Assembly: GCA_000758905.1 (NCBI GenBank)
Contig: JRNA01000010.1
Span: 1-64,000, forward strand
Reading direction: 5' to 3'
Source: Clostridiales bacterium S5-A14a
GTDB lineage: Bacteria; Bacillota; Clostridia; Peptostreptococcales; Anaerovoracaceae
DNA length: 64,000 nucleotides
The translations under genes were made by a program, and so were the position numbers. Below, piece by piece: positions 7,090 to 16,950 of this stretch (position 1 is the first letter of the stretch; every line of letters begins with the position of its first letter). A model generated the notes under the pieces. That model was not told the origin of the DNA and ran no database searches. It was given only the letters and a program-made list of their open reading frames with translations.

Positions 7090-9444
7090 TTATACTAGTG
7101 CATCCTTTAATGCATCTTTTGCTTCGTCCAAGAGTACAAACGCAAGTTTATTCCTCACGCTCTGTGGTATCTCGTCGATATCTCTTTCATTTTCTCTTGG
7201 TAGCAAAATTGTTTTGATGCCTGCTCTATGTGCAGCCAAAACTTTTTCTTTAATTCCTCCAACAGGAAGTATTTTACCTCTAAGCGTTATTTCTCCAGTC
7301 ATTGAAACATCATTTTTAATTGGTTTATGAGTCAATGCTGAAACTACAGATGTAAACATTGTAACACCTGCAGACGGTCCATCCTTTGGTACGGCACCCT
7401 CTGGAACATGAATGTGAATGTCCATTGTTTTGTAGAAGTCTTCAGGTATACCAATCTCATCTGAAATTGATCTTATATATGTTACAGCGGCCTTTGCAGA
7501 CTCCTGCATCACATCACCTAGATTTCCCGTAAGCTGAAGTTTGCCTGTACCCTTAACGCACGAGGTTTCTATGGAGAGGGTGTCTCCACCAACCTGCGTC
7601 CAAGCCATGCCTGTAGCTACACCAACCTGAGCCTTCGAAGATATTGTATCGTATCTGAATTTTTTCTTACCCAGATATTCTTCAAGGTCCGATGGACTTA
7701 TCCTGTATGAAATCTCAGATATGTCGCTAACTTCTCCGTCAGACATTGACTCTGTTACAACCTTCCTTGCAACCTTCCTGCAGAGATTTGCAATTTCTCT
7801 TTCAAGGTTTCTGACACCTGACTCCCTGGTATAATAGTTTATTATGTCAGAAAGCGTCTTTTTGCCGATTTTCAAATTGTTTTTAGTTAGCCCATGCTCC
7901 TTAAGTTTCTTTGGAATCAAGTATTTCTGAGCAATTTTAATTTTTTCTTCTTCTGTATATCCAGACACCTCAATTACTTCCATCCTATCAAGAAGAGGTC
8001 TTGGAATTGTATCAATTGTATTTGCCGTCGTCACAAACATTATTTTTGACAAGTCAAACGGCACATCAATAAAGTGATCCTTAAATGTGTTGTTTTGTTC
8101 TGGATCTAAAACCTCAAGCAGTGCATCTGCAGGATCTCCTTTGAAGTCTGCCCCAATTTTGTCGACCTCATCGAAGAGGAATAAAGGATTATTAGTTCCA
8201 ACGTCCTTAAGCGATGTTATAATTCTGCCTGGAATTGCACCTATGTATGTCCTTCTGTGGCCTCTGATTTCGGCCTCGTCCCTGACTCCTCCAAGAGACA
8301 TTCTCACAAAGTTCCTGCCCGTAGCATTCGCAATGGATTTTGCAATTGAAGTTTTACCAACTCCCGGAGGACCTACAAGGCACAAAATAGGGCCCTTGAT
8401 ACCCTTTGATAGATGAACTACAGCAAGGTACTCGAGGATCCTCTCCTTAACCTTTTCAAGCCCATAATGCTCCCGTTCGAGAATTCTTTCGGCTTTTTTG
8501 ATATCTGAATTGCCCTCGGAAGATGTGTTCCAAGGAAGTTCAAGTATTGTCTCAACATAGTTTCTGATAACGGAACTTTCTGGCGAAGATGGTGGCATCT
8601 TAGAGTATTTGTCTATTTCTCTTTGCACCTTCTTGGTTATTTCATCATCAAGGTTCAGTTCTTTAAGTCTTGACGACCAGTTTTCACTCTCAACAACCTC
8701 ATCCCCGATTCCAAGTTCTGACTGAATAACCTTCATCTTCTCTCTGAGAACATACTCTTTCTGGTTTTCGTCCATGCTCTTTTTAAGTTCTTCTGAAATC
8801 TGATTCTCCATCTTGGCGATTTCGATTTCTTCGCTCAAAATATTAGTTATGTGTATGAGTCTCTGATGGAAATCGCTTTCCTCCAGAATCTTTTGTTTCC
8901 TCGTATATGTTATGTCAAGCTGGTTAGCAATGCAGTCTACTATAAAGACAGGGTCTTCCGACGTGAAAACAAGTCTTGCTGAGTCAGGTTCCCTGAGAGA
9001 AAAAATCTCAGCATATTCCATGAATAGATTCCTTAAAAATCTAATCATAGTCTTGTCTTCGATTATCAGATCCTCCATCGCTATTTCAGTTTTAAGTTCA
9101 TAAATAGTTGCCGCAAGATAGTCATCATCTGATATAACTTCCGCCACCTTAGCTCTTGTAATACCTTCAACCAAAACTCTTGCAACATCTCCATGCATCT
9201 TAAGCACCTGTTTAACGTAAACCAGGGTACCTATTTCATACATATCGTCAAAAGTAGGTATTTGAATATCTTCATCAGTCTGTGTTGCCACATATAGCAA
9301 CTTATTACCTTCTACCGCCTTATCGAGTGCACGAAGAGATTTTTCTCTTCCCACATCAAAAGTCGTGATTGTGCCTGGAAAGGCTGTAACTCCTCTTAAT
9401 GCAATGCAAGGAAAAATCAACTTTGTATCATCTTTTTTCTGCAT
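7090..9444 (-). CDS. lon: ATP-dependent protease Lon
   Basis: Cytoplasmic AAA+ serine protease that degrades misfolded and regulatory proteins. At 784 residues it has the full LonA layout: N-terminal substrate domain (1-200), coiled coil (200-290), AAA+ module with Walker A GPPGVGKTS (about 357) and Walker B FLFDEVDK, and the C-terminal peptidase with the catalytic serine in PKDGPSAG (about 680) and lysine in GGIKEKVLAAHR. AAAGGGG precedes the ATG by 6 nt. It is 19 nt from clpX and in one operon with tig-clpP-clpX. No HrcA or CtsR box was recognised upstream. Confidence 0.97.
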   Translation of the reverse strand: MQKKDDTKLIFPCIALRGVTAFPGTITTFDVGREKSLRALDKAVEGNKLLYVATQTDEDIQIPTFDDMYEIGTLVYVKQVLKMHGDVARVLVEGITRAKVAEVISDDDYLAATIYELKTEIAMEDLIIEDKTMIRFLRNLFMEYAEIFSLREPDSARLVFTSEDPVFIVDCIANQLDITYTRKQKILEESDFHQRLIHITNILSEEIEIAKMENQISEELKKSMDENQKEYVLREKMKVIQSELGIGDEVVESENWSSRLKELNLDDEITKKVQREIDKYSKMPPSSPESSVIRNYVETILELPWNTSSEGNSDIKKAERILEREHYGLEKVKERILEYLAVVHLSKGIKGPILCLVGPPGVGKTSIAKSIANATGRNFVRMSLGGVRDEAEIRGHRRTYIGAIPGRIITSLKDVGTNNPLFLFDEVDKIGADFKGDPADALLEVLDPEQNNTFKDHFIDVPFDLSKIMFVTTANTIDTIPRPLLDRMEVIEVSGYTEEEKIKIAQKYLIPKKLKEHGLTKNNLKIGKKTLSDIINYYTRESGVRNLEREIANLCRKVARKVVTESMSDGEVSDISEISYRISPSDLEEYLGKKKFRYDTISSKAQVGVATGMAWTQVGGDTLSIETSCVKGTGKLQLTGNLGDVMQESAKAAVTYIRSISDEIGIPEDFYKTMDIHIHVPEGAVPKDGPSAGVTMFTSVVSALTHKPIKNDVSMTGEITLRGKILPVGGIKEKVLAAHRAGIKTILLPRENERDIDEIPQSVRNKLAFVLLDEAKDALKDALV

Positions 9445-9463
9445 GTGTTACCCCTTTCTATAC

Positions 9464-11071
9464 TTATTTTTCTACAGCGCTATTTTCTTTATCTTTAATC
9501 CCAGACTTTCGTCTGCTACTACTCTTCCTTTTAATAACCTTAGGCTCGCATCCGTCAAGCACAGATTTCTTCGTTATAACGCATTCCTCAATATCGGATA
9601 GTGATGGAATATGGAACATTTGATTTCTTAATAGATTTTCGAATATGCTCCTGAGGCCACGAGCCCCTGTTTTTCTATCCATAGCCATCTTAGCAATGGC
9701 TTCAAGCGCCCCCTTCTCGGCGGTCAACTTAACATTATCCATTTCAAATAGACTCTGATACTGCTTCAAAATAGCATTCTTTGGTTTGGTCATAATGTTT
9801 ATCAATGCTTCTTCATCAAGTTCATGTAGTGCGACAAGTACTGGAAGTCTCCCTATAAACTCAGGTATGAGCCCGAAGTGCAGGAGATCCTCAGGTTCAA
9901 CGTTTGAGATTATCTCATCGTCTGATAAAATTCGAGTTTTCTTTTCAGCATTAAACCCTATAGTCTTATCGCCCATTCTCTTCTTGATTACTTCATCAAG
10001 ACCTGCAAAAGCTCCGCCGCAGATAAACAAAACATTGGTCGTGTCAAACTGGATAAATTCCTGATGTGGATGCTTTCTTCCACCCTGAGGAGGCACGTTT
10101 GCCACAGTTCCTTCAAGAATTTTAAGCAGCGCTTGCTGTACACCCTCACCAGAAACATCCCTTGTGATAGATGGATTGTCACTTTTTCTTGCTATTTTGT
10201 CGATTTCATCCACATATATGATTCCACGCTGAGCCCTTTCAATATCGTAATCTGCAGCCTGAAGTAGCCTTAGCAAAATATTCTCAACATCCTCGCCAAC
10301 ATATCCTGCCTCTGTAAGCGCAGTCGCGTCTGCTATAGCGAACGGGACCTCAAGGAGTTTCGCAAGCGTTTGAGCAAGCAAGGTCTTTCCAGACCCCGTT
10401 GGACCGAACATTACAATATTGCTTTTCTGAAGTTCAACACCTTGATCCTTGTGTTTTTCCAAGTACAAAATACGTTTGTAGTGGTTGTAAACGGCTACGG
10501 CTAAGCTTTTTTTCGCTTCCTCTTGACCTATTACATATTCACTCAATGCATCGAAAATCTCCTCCGGTGTTATCAGGTGAAATTTTTTTTCCTCCTGCAT
10601 GAAACCTGAAGATTTTTGGTTGTAGTTTTTCTGGAGCCCCTGATCCATTTGATCCAGCTGAAACATTCTAAGACTCTCTAGAAGATGTAGTGCATCCGGT
10701 GACAAATTGGCTATATCAAAATCTTCTTCATCAAAATTACCGTCGAATCTATAAACATCCTCATCATCATATTCGCTGTAGTCCTCATCATCATCAAAAT
10801 CCGAGTCCATAATATCATCATCAAGAAAACGCCTGATAGCTCTGCTCTCATTTTCAAGATCCATTGACGAGATAACAGGATCTCCGCCAGATCTACTTGC
10901 TTTAAGGATTTCTCCTAGGCAGTCCGAACATATGAAGGTTCCATCACTTCCATACAAAAACGGTACATCTGCTCTAGATCTTCCGCAAAAACTACAGTTC
11001 TGATCCATGGTATTATTCTTTTCTTTATTGTCCTTATTATCTTTTTTCTCGCTATTATTCAAACTACTCAT
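9464..11071 (-). CDS. clpX: ClpX unfoldase with a long acidic insertion
   Basis: AAA+ ATPase that unfolds substrates and feeds them to ClpP. The zinc finger (Cys26, Cys29, Cys48, Cys51), Walker A GPTGSGKT, Walker [10 protein letters not shown], the GYVGED pore loop and the sensor regions are intact. The protein has 535 residues where about 420 is usual. Two extra parts explain this: a charged N-terminal extension of about 22 residues, and about 90 residues inserted between the zinc finger and VIGQEEAKK (residue 180), containing an Asp/Glu-dense tract at about 84-119. The gene overlaps clpP by 8 nt. A start at Met22 is possible and would drop the extension but not the insertion. Confidence 0.95.
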   Translation of the reverse strand: MSSLNNSEKKDNKDNKEKNNTMDQNCSFCGRSRADVPFLYGSDGTFICSDCLGEILKASRSGGDPVISSMDLENESRAIRRFLDDDIMDSDFDDDEDYSEYDDEDVYRFDGNFDEEDFDIANLSPDALHLLESLRMFQLDQMDQGLQKNYNQKSSGFMQEEKKFHLITPEEIFDALSEYVIGQEEAKKSLAVAVYNHYKRILYLEKHKDQGVELQKSNIVMFGPTGSGKTLLAQTLAKLLEVPFAIADATALTEAGYVGEDVENILLRLLQAADYDIERAQRGIIYVDEIDKIARKSDNPSITRDVSGEGVQQALLKILEGTVANVPPQGGRKHPHQEFIQFDTTNVLFICGGAFAGLDEVIKKRMGDKTIGFNAEKKTRILSDDEIISNVEPEDLLHFGLIPEFIGRLPVLVALHELDEEALINIMTKPKNAILKQYQSLFEMDNVKLTAEKGALEAIAKMAMDRKTGARGLRSIFENLLRNQMFHIPSLSDIEECVITKKSVLDGCEPKVIKRKSSSRRKSGIKDKENSAVEK

Positions 11072-11645
11072 TCCCGATTACTTTATCAATCAAACCATAA
11101 GATACAGCCTGAGTGGCATCCATGAAATTATCACGATCTGTATCTTTTTCAATTTTTTTAATACTCTGTCCCGTGTTCTTCGCTAATATTTTGTTGAGTT
11201 TCTCACGAGTCTTCAAAATCCAATCTGCATGAATTTTAATATCCTGTGCCTGTCCTCTTGCTCCACCAAGTGGTTGGTGAATCATAATTTCAGCATTTGG
11301 CAATGCAAATCGCTTCCCTTTTGTGCCCGCAGATAGCAACACAGCTCCCATGCTAGCAGCCATACCGATACATATAGTGGAAACATCAGGTTTAATATAA
11401 TTCATGGTATCATAAATCGCTAGCCCAGCGGTTACAGAACCTCCTGGGCTGTTGATGTAAAGCGATATATCTTTCTCCGGGTCTTCAGCTTCAAGATGTA
11501 GAAGCTGCATTGTGACAAGAGTTGCAACGTGGTCGTCAATTTCTTCGCCCAGAAAAATTATTCTATCCTTAAGCAGGCGGGAATATATGTCGTATGATCT
11601 CTCACCCTTTCCTGTCTGCTCGATAACATATGGTATTAATGCCAT
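11064..11645 (-). CDS. clpP: ClpP protease subunit
   Basis: Serine protease forming the double heptameric chamber that works with ClpX. The catalytic triad is visible: Ser98 in GMAASMGA, His123 in MIHQPLGG and Asp172 in DTDRDNF. The length of 193 is typical and the first residues match the usual [17 protein letters not shown] start. Its ATG overlaps the stop of tig (TAATG) and its end overlaps clpX by 8 nt, so the three are probably translated together. Confidence 0.97.
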   Translation of the reverse strand: MALIPYVIEQTGKGERSYDIYSRLLKDRIIFLGEEIDDHVATLVTMQLLHLEAEDPEKDISLYINSPGGSVTAGLAIYDTMNYIKPDVSTICIGMAASMGAVLLSAGTKGKRFALPNAEIMIHQPLGGARGQAQDIKIHADWILKTREKLNKILAKNTGQSIKKIEKDTDRDNFMDATQAVSYGLIDKVIGNE

Positions 11646-13015
11646 TATTTTTCCTCTGTTTTTTCAACGTCTTCGGCCTTTTTAGATTCTTTGTCATATT
11701 TAATTTCAGCCGGATCTATTTTCTTTGGTTCAACTTCTGTGATTTTTGCATTATCATAAAGCATGTCAATAACCTTAGTAATCTGTATATCTTTTTGGAA
11801 ATATGTTAGATTTTCAATTCCAATCATATTCTTGATTTCATCAACATCTTTTTTGTATGCCTCTGCAATTTTTGCAAGTTCTGCTTCCATTTCATCTTCA
11901 GAAACCTTAATGTCTTCTTTGTCTATGATTGACATTAGCACGATTCTAGTGCCGACCTTTTTAGCAGCATCTTCTTTTAGCTCGTTTCTCAGGTCTGACA
12001 TATCTTTACCCATGTACTGCAGGTAATTTTCAACAGTAAGGCCCTGGTAAGATAGCTGCTGTCCGATTTCCTGGATCATTCTTGTAATCTCATCTTGTAC
12101 CATTACATCAGGAACATCAACTGGATTATTTTCATAAACCTTAGAAACTACAGCGTCTTTTGCTCTGCTAAGAACCATGTTTTTAGCATTTTCAAGTTGT
12201 CTCTTCTTGATATCTTCTTTTAGTTCATCAACAGTATCAAACTCGCTTACGTCCTTGACAAATTCATCATCAAGTTTAGGAATTTCTTCTTCCTTAACTT
12301 CGTGCACAAGGCACTCGAATGTGGCATCCTTGCCAGCTAGTTCTTCAGTATAGTTTTCAGGGAATTTAACCTCTACATTTTTGGAATCACCTGCTTTAAG
12401 GCCTTCAAGTTGTTCTTCAAATCCTGGGATAAACATTCCTGATCCTAGCTTAAGCTCATGCCTTTCATCTGTGCCACCTTCGAACTGTTTTCCGTCTACA
12501 AAGCCCTTAAAATCAAAGATGAGGGTGTCACCATTTTTTGACTCTCTCTCTACAGTCACCATTCTAGCGTTTCTCTTAAGCATGTTGTCAATTTCAGCCT
12601 GTACGCTCTCATCGCTAACCTGAGCTTTCTCCTGCTCAGCCTCTACTCCCATGTAGTCTTTAACTTCAACAACAGGATATACAGGAACGGTTATTGTGAT
12701 TGTCATCGGCTTACCCTTACCGATTTCGCTGAATTCTGCAGCTGGGCTATCGATGATGTCAAGATCAAGTTCCTGCACCGCATTCAAATAATTCTGCTGG
12801 AAGAGCTGATTAACAGCTTCTTCAAAGAATACGCCTTCCCCGTAATGTTTTTCTATAATTCCTCTTGGAGCCTTGCCCTTCCTGAATCCGTCAATTGAAA
12901 ATTGATCCTTGGTTGCTTTGTAAGCATCAATGCAAGCCTGATCGAATTCATCTGCAGTAAACTCCATAGTAAACTTTGCTACATTCTTTTCTTTTGATAT
13001 TAAATTTGCTTTCAT
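11645..13015 (-). CDS. tig: Trigger factor
   Basis: Ribosome-bound chaperone and peptidyl-prolyl isomerase for nascent chains. The ribosome-docking loop GFRKGKAP lies at residues 43-50, the FKBP-type domain at about 160-240, and the long helical C-terminal arms follow. At 456 residues it is slightly long because of an acidic lysine/glutamate-rich tail. GGGAGG is 11 nt before the ATG. It leads the clp-lon operon and has a well-formed promoter about 90 nt upstream. Confidence 0.96.
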   Translation of the reverse strand: MKANLISKEKNVAKFTMEFTADEFDQACIDAYKATKDQFSIDGFRKGKAPRGIIEKHYGEGVFFEEAVNQLFQQNYLNAVQELDLDIIDSPAAEFSEIGKGKPMTITITVPVYPVVEVKDYMGVEAEQEKAQVSDESVQAEIDNMLKRNARMVTVERESKNGDTLIFDFKGFVDGKQFEGGTDERHELKLGSGMFIPGFEEQLEGLKAGDSKNVEVKFPENYTEELAGKDATFECLVHEVKEEEIPKLDDEFVKDVSEFDTVDELKEDIKKRQLENAKNMVLSRAKDAVVSKVYENNPVDVPDVMVQDEITRMIQEIGQQLSYQGLTVENYLQYMGKDMSDLRNELKEDAAKKVGTRIVLMSIIDKEDIKVSEDEMEAELAKIAEAYKKDVDEIKNMIGIENLTYFQKDIQITKVIDMLYDNAKITEVEPKKIDPAEIKYDKESKKAEDVEKTEEK

Positions 13016-13056
13016 TATTTAAAATTCCTCCCGTTTGGATATTCTTATCTAATTGC

Positions 13057-13092
13057 TGCACACCTTAGCATATCAACTTATTTGAGTGTGCA
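13057..13092. promoter_or_regulatory. Inverted repeat in the tig leader
   Basis: TGCACAC (13057-13063) and GTGTGCA (13086-13092) are perfect arms. They begin about 5 nt after the predicted tig transcription start, so the tig mRNA could carry a 5'-terminal hairpin. It could equally be an operator. Confidence 0.4.
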
Positions 13093-13103
13093 TAATGCTA
13101 TAT

Positions 13104-13132
13104 ATTATATAATTTTTCGCATAAAATGTAAA
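13104..13132 (-). promoter_or_regulatory. Promoter of the tig-clpP-clpX-lon operon
   Basis: On the minus strand TTTACA, a 17-nt spacer and a perfect TATAAT lie about 90 nt before the tig start codon. No other promoter of similar quality was seen before clpP, clpX or lon. Confidence 0.7.
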
Positions 13133-13140
13133 GTTTTCGC

Positions 13141-13908
13141 CTAATTACCATAGTATAAATTTAAACCTCTCTGGAATTTTGACACTTCATTTGGTGTTAG
13201 GTTAAATTTTTTTGATAAACAGTCTGCTACGCACTTCAAATCATCCTCGTTGCCATGATTCAATTCCAATTCAATTTCTGAAAGAACATGCTCTTTGCTG
13301 ATATCAGAAACCTCCTCGTCCTTTACCAAAAATCCCTTATCAATACAAACTTCTATATCGCTGTCATTAAATCTCACAAGCACCTTGATTCTTCTAACCA
13401 TAGTGGTAAATAATGCAACTATTCCTTCTTTGTCGACCATCTTGTAAAGTCTGTAAACCTCTGAGTCGAGCCTTGAAAAATCTATATCTCCTCTATCAGA
13501 CTCAAATTCAACTTCGCTCCTCTTGTGTAGACCATCTTCAGCAGATCCGCCCCACTTAAAAGACAAAATATGCCTAGCATAACTAACCCTTTGATTCTCG
13601 AGTTGGTTTTTAACTTCAGCACAAAATCTTTGCCAAGACTCTTCCTCAATGGCATGCAAATCATAATTTATAAAATTATAATCTAAATCATTATTTGAGA
13701 AAAATTCGCTATTTTCTAGCCGTTCTCTAAGTGCTATTTTTGAATTTCGAAGAGTCCCCTTAGTGCTATCAAGATATTTTGTTGATATATGCTCAAAATC
13801 AACCGACAAAATATTTGTTTCGCTTGACATATTCAGAGTACCGATGATATCCATCGTTTTCTGATGATCTAACTCCCCTGGGCACAAAAATTTATACTCA
13901 ACTTCCAT
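13141..13908 (-). CDS. CYTH-domain protein (triphosphate-binding)
   Basis: A 255-residue protein starting with the EVEYK (ExExK) signature of CYTH-fold enzymes at residues 2-6. Basic and acidic strands typical of the tunnel fold follow (KIALRERLE near 77, a TTMVRRIK strand and a SEIELEL strand), and the C-terminus has the SKFQRGLNLY segment often seen in these proteins. Bacterial CYTH enzymes commonly hydrolyse inorganic triphosphate or thiamine triphosphate; the substrate here is undetermined. It is longer than the minimal domain because of an insertion around residues 85-125. It stands alone upstream of the tig promoter. Confidence 0.75.
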   Translation of the reverse strand: MEVEYKFLCPGELDHQKTMDIIGTLNMSSETNILSVDFEHISTKYLDSTKGTLRNSKIALRERLENSEFFSNNDLDYNFINYDLHAIEEESWQRFCAEVKNQLENQRVSYARHILSFKWGGSAEDGLHKRSEVEFESDRGDIDFSRLDSEVYRLYKMVDKEGIVALFTTMVRRIKVLVRFNDSDIEVCIDKGFLVKDEEVSDISKEHVLSEIELELNHGNEDDLKCVADCLSKKFNLTPNEVSKFQRGLNLYYGN

Positions 13909-13950
13909 ACAATCTCTAAATCCTATTTTTTTAATCTGTCATATGATATA

Positions 13951-13960
13951 ATTATACCAC
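13951..13960 (-). promoter_or_regulatory. Extended -10 element before the CYTH gene
   Basis: TGG-TATAAT on the minus strand, about 40 nt before the start codon at 13908. No good -35 box is present at the right distance, as is common with extended -10 promoters. Confidence 0.45.
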
Positions 13961-14050
13961 AAAATATAAATTTATATCAGCCTGTCTTCAAGGCTTTTCG
14001 AATATAGAAAGGAGTATCTCAGAAAACAAATTTTGAGAATATGAATTATT

Positions 14051-14719
14051 ATGATCGATAAAAAATTAAACAAATATTTCGACCACACTCTTCTGAAACC
14101 AGAAGCTACACCAGATCAGATTGATGCACTTTGCAAGGAGGCAATCTCTGCGGATTTTTATTCAGTCTGCGTCAACTCATGTTATGTGCCACAGGTTTCC
14201 AAGGCATTATCAGGCAGCAGTGTTAAAACTTGCTCTGTTATTGGGTTCCCACTCGGCGCATGCTCCACCGAAGTTAAGGCTTTTGAAACAAAATACGCAT
14301 GTTCAAACGGTGCTTCTGAGGTCGACATGGTTATTAATGTCGGAATGTTAAAATCCAAAAACTACGAATATGTAAAAAATGACATTTCTGAGGTTGTAAA
14401 AACGGCTCATTCTTTTGATGCATTAGTCAAGGTTATAATTGAGACTTGCCTTCTTTCAGACGATGAAATTGTAAAGGCTTGCGAACTGTCTGAGGCTGCA
14501 GGTGCAGATTTTGTTAAAACGTCAACTGGGTTCAGCACTGGCGGAGCCAAGGCTTCTGATGTTCGTCTGATGAAGGAAACTGTCGGAGACAGGCTTAAGG
14601 TTAAAGCTTCAGGTGGTATACGCGATTTAAAAACTGTAGAAGCAATGCTTGAGGCAGGCGCTGACAGAATCGGTGCAAGTGCTGGTGTGAAAATCATTGA
14701 TGAGTTTGAAGGAAGGTAA
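14051..14719 (+). CDS. deoC: Deoxyribose-phosphate aldolase
   Basis: Cleaves 2-deoxyribose-5-phosphate to glyceraldehyde-3-phosphate and acetaldehyde in nucleoside catabolism. The Schiff-base lysine is Lys156 in FVKTSTGF, the catalytic Asp92 sits in VDMVINVG, and Lys185 is in the VKASGGIR segment. The 222-residue length is normal. The ribosome site before the ATG is weak (GAGAAT); a better AAAGGAG lies about 40 nt upstream without an in-frame start. It is followed by a Crp/Fnr regulator on the same strand. Confidence 0.95.
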   Translation: MIDKKLNKYFDHTLLKPEATPDQIDALCKEAISADFYSVCVNSCYVPQVSKALSGSSVKTCSVIGFPLGACSTEVKAFETKYACSNGASEVDMVINVGMLKSKNYEYVKNDISEVVKTAHSFDALVKVIIETCLLSDDEIVKACELSEAAGADFVKTSTGFSTGGAKASDVRLMKETVGDRLKVKASGGIRDLKTVEAMLEAGADRIGASAGVKIIDEFEGR

Positions 14720-14736
14720 TTCCAAGAAATTACCTT
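14713..14736. terminator. Inverted repeat at the end of deoC
   Basis: AAGGTAATT and AATTACCTT are perfect 9-bp arms with a 6-nt loop spanning the deoC stop codon. There is no clear T-run after it, so it may be a weak terminator, an mRNA 3' stabiliser or an operator. Confidence 0.35.
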
Positions 14737-14791
14737 AAGATTTACATGCATGGCATGGTAATATTTTAATTATCACAGTGAGGTTTAGGAT

Positions 14792-15439
14792 ATGGATAAG
14801 AGACAAATTTTATACAATATTTCTGATGAGAGTCTTGAACAAATGATTCCCTGCTTCAATCCTGTCGTTAGAAATTATATGGCTGACGAAATTATCCTCT
14901 CCTATACCTATGATAAGCCAGGGAAAGTCGCAGTAATGCGCAATGGATCTGCTAAGCTTGAAATACTCAATTCTGACGGCGAAACATTCCTTCTAGAACA
15001 TTATTTTGCAGGAGATATTTTTGGCGAATTTTTCTCTCTCCCCATAAGCAATTATGAATACCTTGTTACCGCAATTGATGATTGCGAAGTAGTATACATA
15101 GATTATAATCATATAATTAAACCGTGTGAGAATCTTTGTAACCACCATAGCCAGTTAATTAGTAATCTCTTCATTATGAGTGCACAGCGTACTCAGGAGC
15201 TTTCTCTTCACATTTCAATTCTCGGCCAGTCTAGCACTAGGAGCAAACTTACTGCATATTTTAAATATATTTCAGGTGTTAACTCTAATTCTTCAGATGG
15301 CTACTTTGAAATTCCAATGAAGCTTACAGACCTCGCAAAATATCTTCACGTTGACAGGAGTGCTATGATGCGAGAAATCCGTCGAATGATATCCGACGGA
15401 CTTATTGAAGGCGGTAATGGTAGATATAGGATGCTGTGA
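14792..15439 (+). CDS. Crp/Fnr-family transcriptional regulator
   Basis: A 215-residue regulator with an N-terminal cyclic-nucleotide-binding-like beta-roll (about 20-115, including the GDIFGEFFSLP segment), a dimerisation helix and a C-terminal winged helix (about 160-205) with recognition helix in DLAKYLHVDRSAMMREIRRM. No Fnr-type cysteine cluster is present at the N-terminus, so it is not an iron-sulfur oxygen sensor of that kind. The ligand and targets are unknown. A GAGG site precedes the start. Position after deoC suggests, but does not prove, a link to sugar or nucleoside metabolism. Confidence 0.88.
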   Translation: MDKRQILYNISDESLEQMIPCFNPVVRNYMADEIILSYTYDKPGKVAVMRNGSAKLEILNSDGETFLLEHYFAGDIFGEFFSLPISNYEYLVTAIDDCEVVYIDYNHIIKPCENLCNHHSQLISNLFIMSAQRTQELSLHISILGQSSTRSKLTAYFKYISGVNSNSSDGYFEIPMKLTDLAKYLHVDRSAMMREIRRMISDGLIEGGNGRYRML

Positions 15440-15485
15440 ACAAAACTAGCAAACACTCTTATTTTACTCGATATTTAAATATGTA

Positions 15486-16586
15486 TTACAAAATAAATTT
15501 AAATACTGGTATATTTTTGATGCACCTAGTTATTATATAAGACAAGAATAAATTCAAAATAACTAAAAGCGGCAATATAACATAAATTGAATTATTGTTA
15601 ATTAACGTCTTTACAAAATCCATTGTCACAAATACACGTATGAAAATTATATGAATTAAGTAAATTCCAAAAGAGCAATCATCAATTTTTATTAAGAAGT
15701 ATGAAAACACTCTTTTTAGTTTTGAATTTGTAGTCACGGCTTTTTCAATCCTATTTTGTTCTTCCTGCCATTCTAAATTGTACGTGCTCCCCATTATTAA
15801 ATTGAACATTCCAATACTTTGAAGTATTACAAGAAACGAAGAATAACTCCAAAATACTTCAAGATTTTCATTGTTGTTTTCCCATCTAATAAATGTTAAA
15901 AACGATATCAAGGTTGTTGAAACAATGAATAATGCAACTCCTTTGTAGCGATCTATCTTCACTATTCCTTTATTCAAAACATATCCTACAAACATGTAGA
16001 ATGGGTATATTGTCAATTCATGTATGTAAAATCCGCTTGTAAATTTAAATGTTCCTATTGCAGGTATGATTGAAATAAAGATGATATAAATAATTAATAT
16101 GAATTTGATTTCTGTTTCGTGGCCTAACCTAACAAAAGCTCTGTACATAGGCATCATCAGATATAAACCGATTAACATGTAGAGATACCACATTGGACTA
16201 TAGGTTTTTCCCCTATACAAATTCTCAAAATATAATAAAATTTGATTAAATCCAAATGATTGATGATTTATGAATATGTCGATGACTTGATAAATAGCAA
16301 TAAATATAGCAATGGCTATAAATATCCTTGCTATATATTTTTTTATTAACTTTTTAAGCGGAAGATCCTTTTGGGGATTTAAATTAAGAACTCCTGTAAC
16401 CATCAAAAAAATTGGAACTGCCCACATGGAACAGTTCACAAATAGTCTTAAGATAATATTGTCATCCGTACTGAATTTAAAGGTTGTACTCAAAATAAAT
16501 CCAGTATGTAGGACAATTATTGCAATAGTTGCTAGTGAACGACAATAAGAGAGTCCAAAATTTTTCTTAGTTAAACATTGCGTCAT
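15486..16586 (-). CDS. Acyltransferase 3 family membrane protein
   Basis: A 366-residue polytopic protein with about ten membrane helices and the acyltransferase-3 N-terminal pattern (YCRSLATIAIIVLHTGF, with the conserved His near residue 27). Family members O-acetylate or acylate cell-wall and surface glycans at the outer membrane face. It overlaps the preceding lipoprotein gene by 20 nt and has GAGGGG before its ATG, so it closes the choline/surface operon. Its target could be peptidoglycan or the polysaccharide made by the neighbouring locus; this is inference. Confidence 0.85.
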   Translation of the reverse strand: MTQCLTKKNFGLSYCRSLATIAIIVLHTGFILSTTFKFSTDDNIILRLFVNCSMWAVPIFLMVTGVLNLNPQKDLPLKKLIKKYIARIFIAIAIFIAIYQVIDIFINHQSFGFNQILLYFENLYRGKTYSPMWYLYMLIGLYLMMPMYRAFVRLGHETEIKFILIIYIIFISIIPAIGTFKFTSGFYIHELTIYPFYMFVGYVLNKGIVKIDRYKGVALFIVSTTLISFLTFIRWENNNENLEVFWSYSSFLVILQSIGMFNLIMGSTYNLEWQEEQNRIEKAVTTNSKLKRVFSYFLIKIDDCSFGIYLIHIIFIRVFVTMDFVKTLINNNSIYVILPLLVILNLFLSYIITRCIKNIPVFKFIL

Positions 16587-16938
16587 TTAGACACCCCTCT
16601 TGATTTCCACCCTGAGCTGGCGCTTGTTCCTGATTTGGTGCTGCCTGCTCAGATGGTTGCTGAGGTTGAGATGCCGGTTGCTGGCTGCCTTGTGACCCCT
16701 GTGTCGTTTGATTTTGAGCAGGAGCAGTTGATTCTTCTGGTTTCTCGGAGTCTTGCTTCTTCTCCTTATCACCCTCCTTAGAGTCTTTGGGTTTTGATTT
16801 TTCCTCAACCTGAGTTTTGTTTTTCTCTTTTGATTCATCCTTATCATCTTTGCTACCACAAGATATTAATGCAAGTGACAATATGCAAATCATCAGTATA
16901 GAAACTATTATTTTTAAATCAAACTTTATATTTTTCAT
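16567..16938 (-). CDS. Short low-complexity lipoprotein
   Basis: A 123-residue protein with a signal peptide and a lipobox (LISC, cysteine near residue 27). The whole mature part is low complexity: a Lys/Glu/Asp-rich stretch (about 30-68), then a Gln/Pro/Ala/Ser-rich stretch, ending in EGCLNDAMFN. No folded domain can be recognised, so it looks like the lipid anchor and spacer of a lipoprotein whose functional domain was lost, or a simple wall spacer. Two cysteines are present, one at the lipid site and one near the end. It overlaps the acyltransferase gene. AAAGGGA precedes the ATG. Confidence 0.7.
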   Translation of the reverse strand: MKNIKFDLKIIVSILMICILSLALISCGSKDDKDESKEKNKTQVEEKSKPKDSKEGDKEKKQDSEKPEESTAPAQNQTTQGSQGSQQPASQPQQPSEQAAPNQEQAPAQGGNQEGCLNDAMFN

Positions 16939-16950
16939 CGAATATTCCCT

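Noticed and set aside
14713-14736. Strong terminator of deoC
   Set aside because: The stem is perfect but no T-run follows, so it is listed only as a low-confidence element.
16587-16859. 90-aa Lys/Arg/Gln-rich frame on the minus strand
   Set aside because: Out-of-frame translation of the low-complexity lipoprotein gene; composition follows from the repeat DNA.
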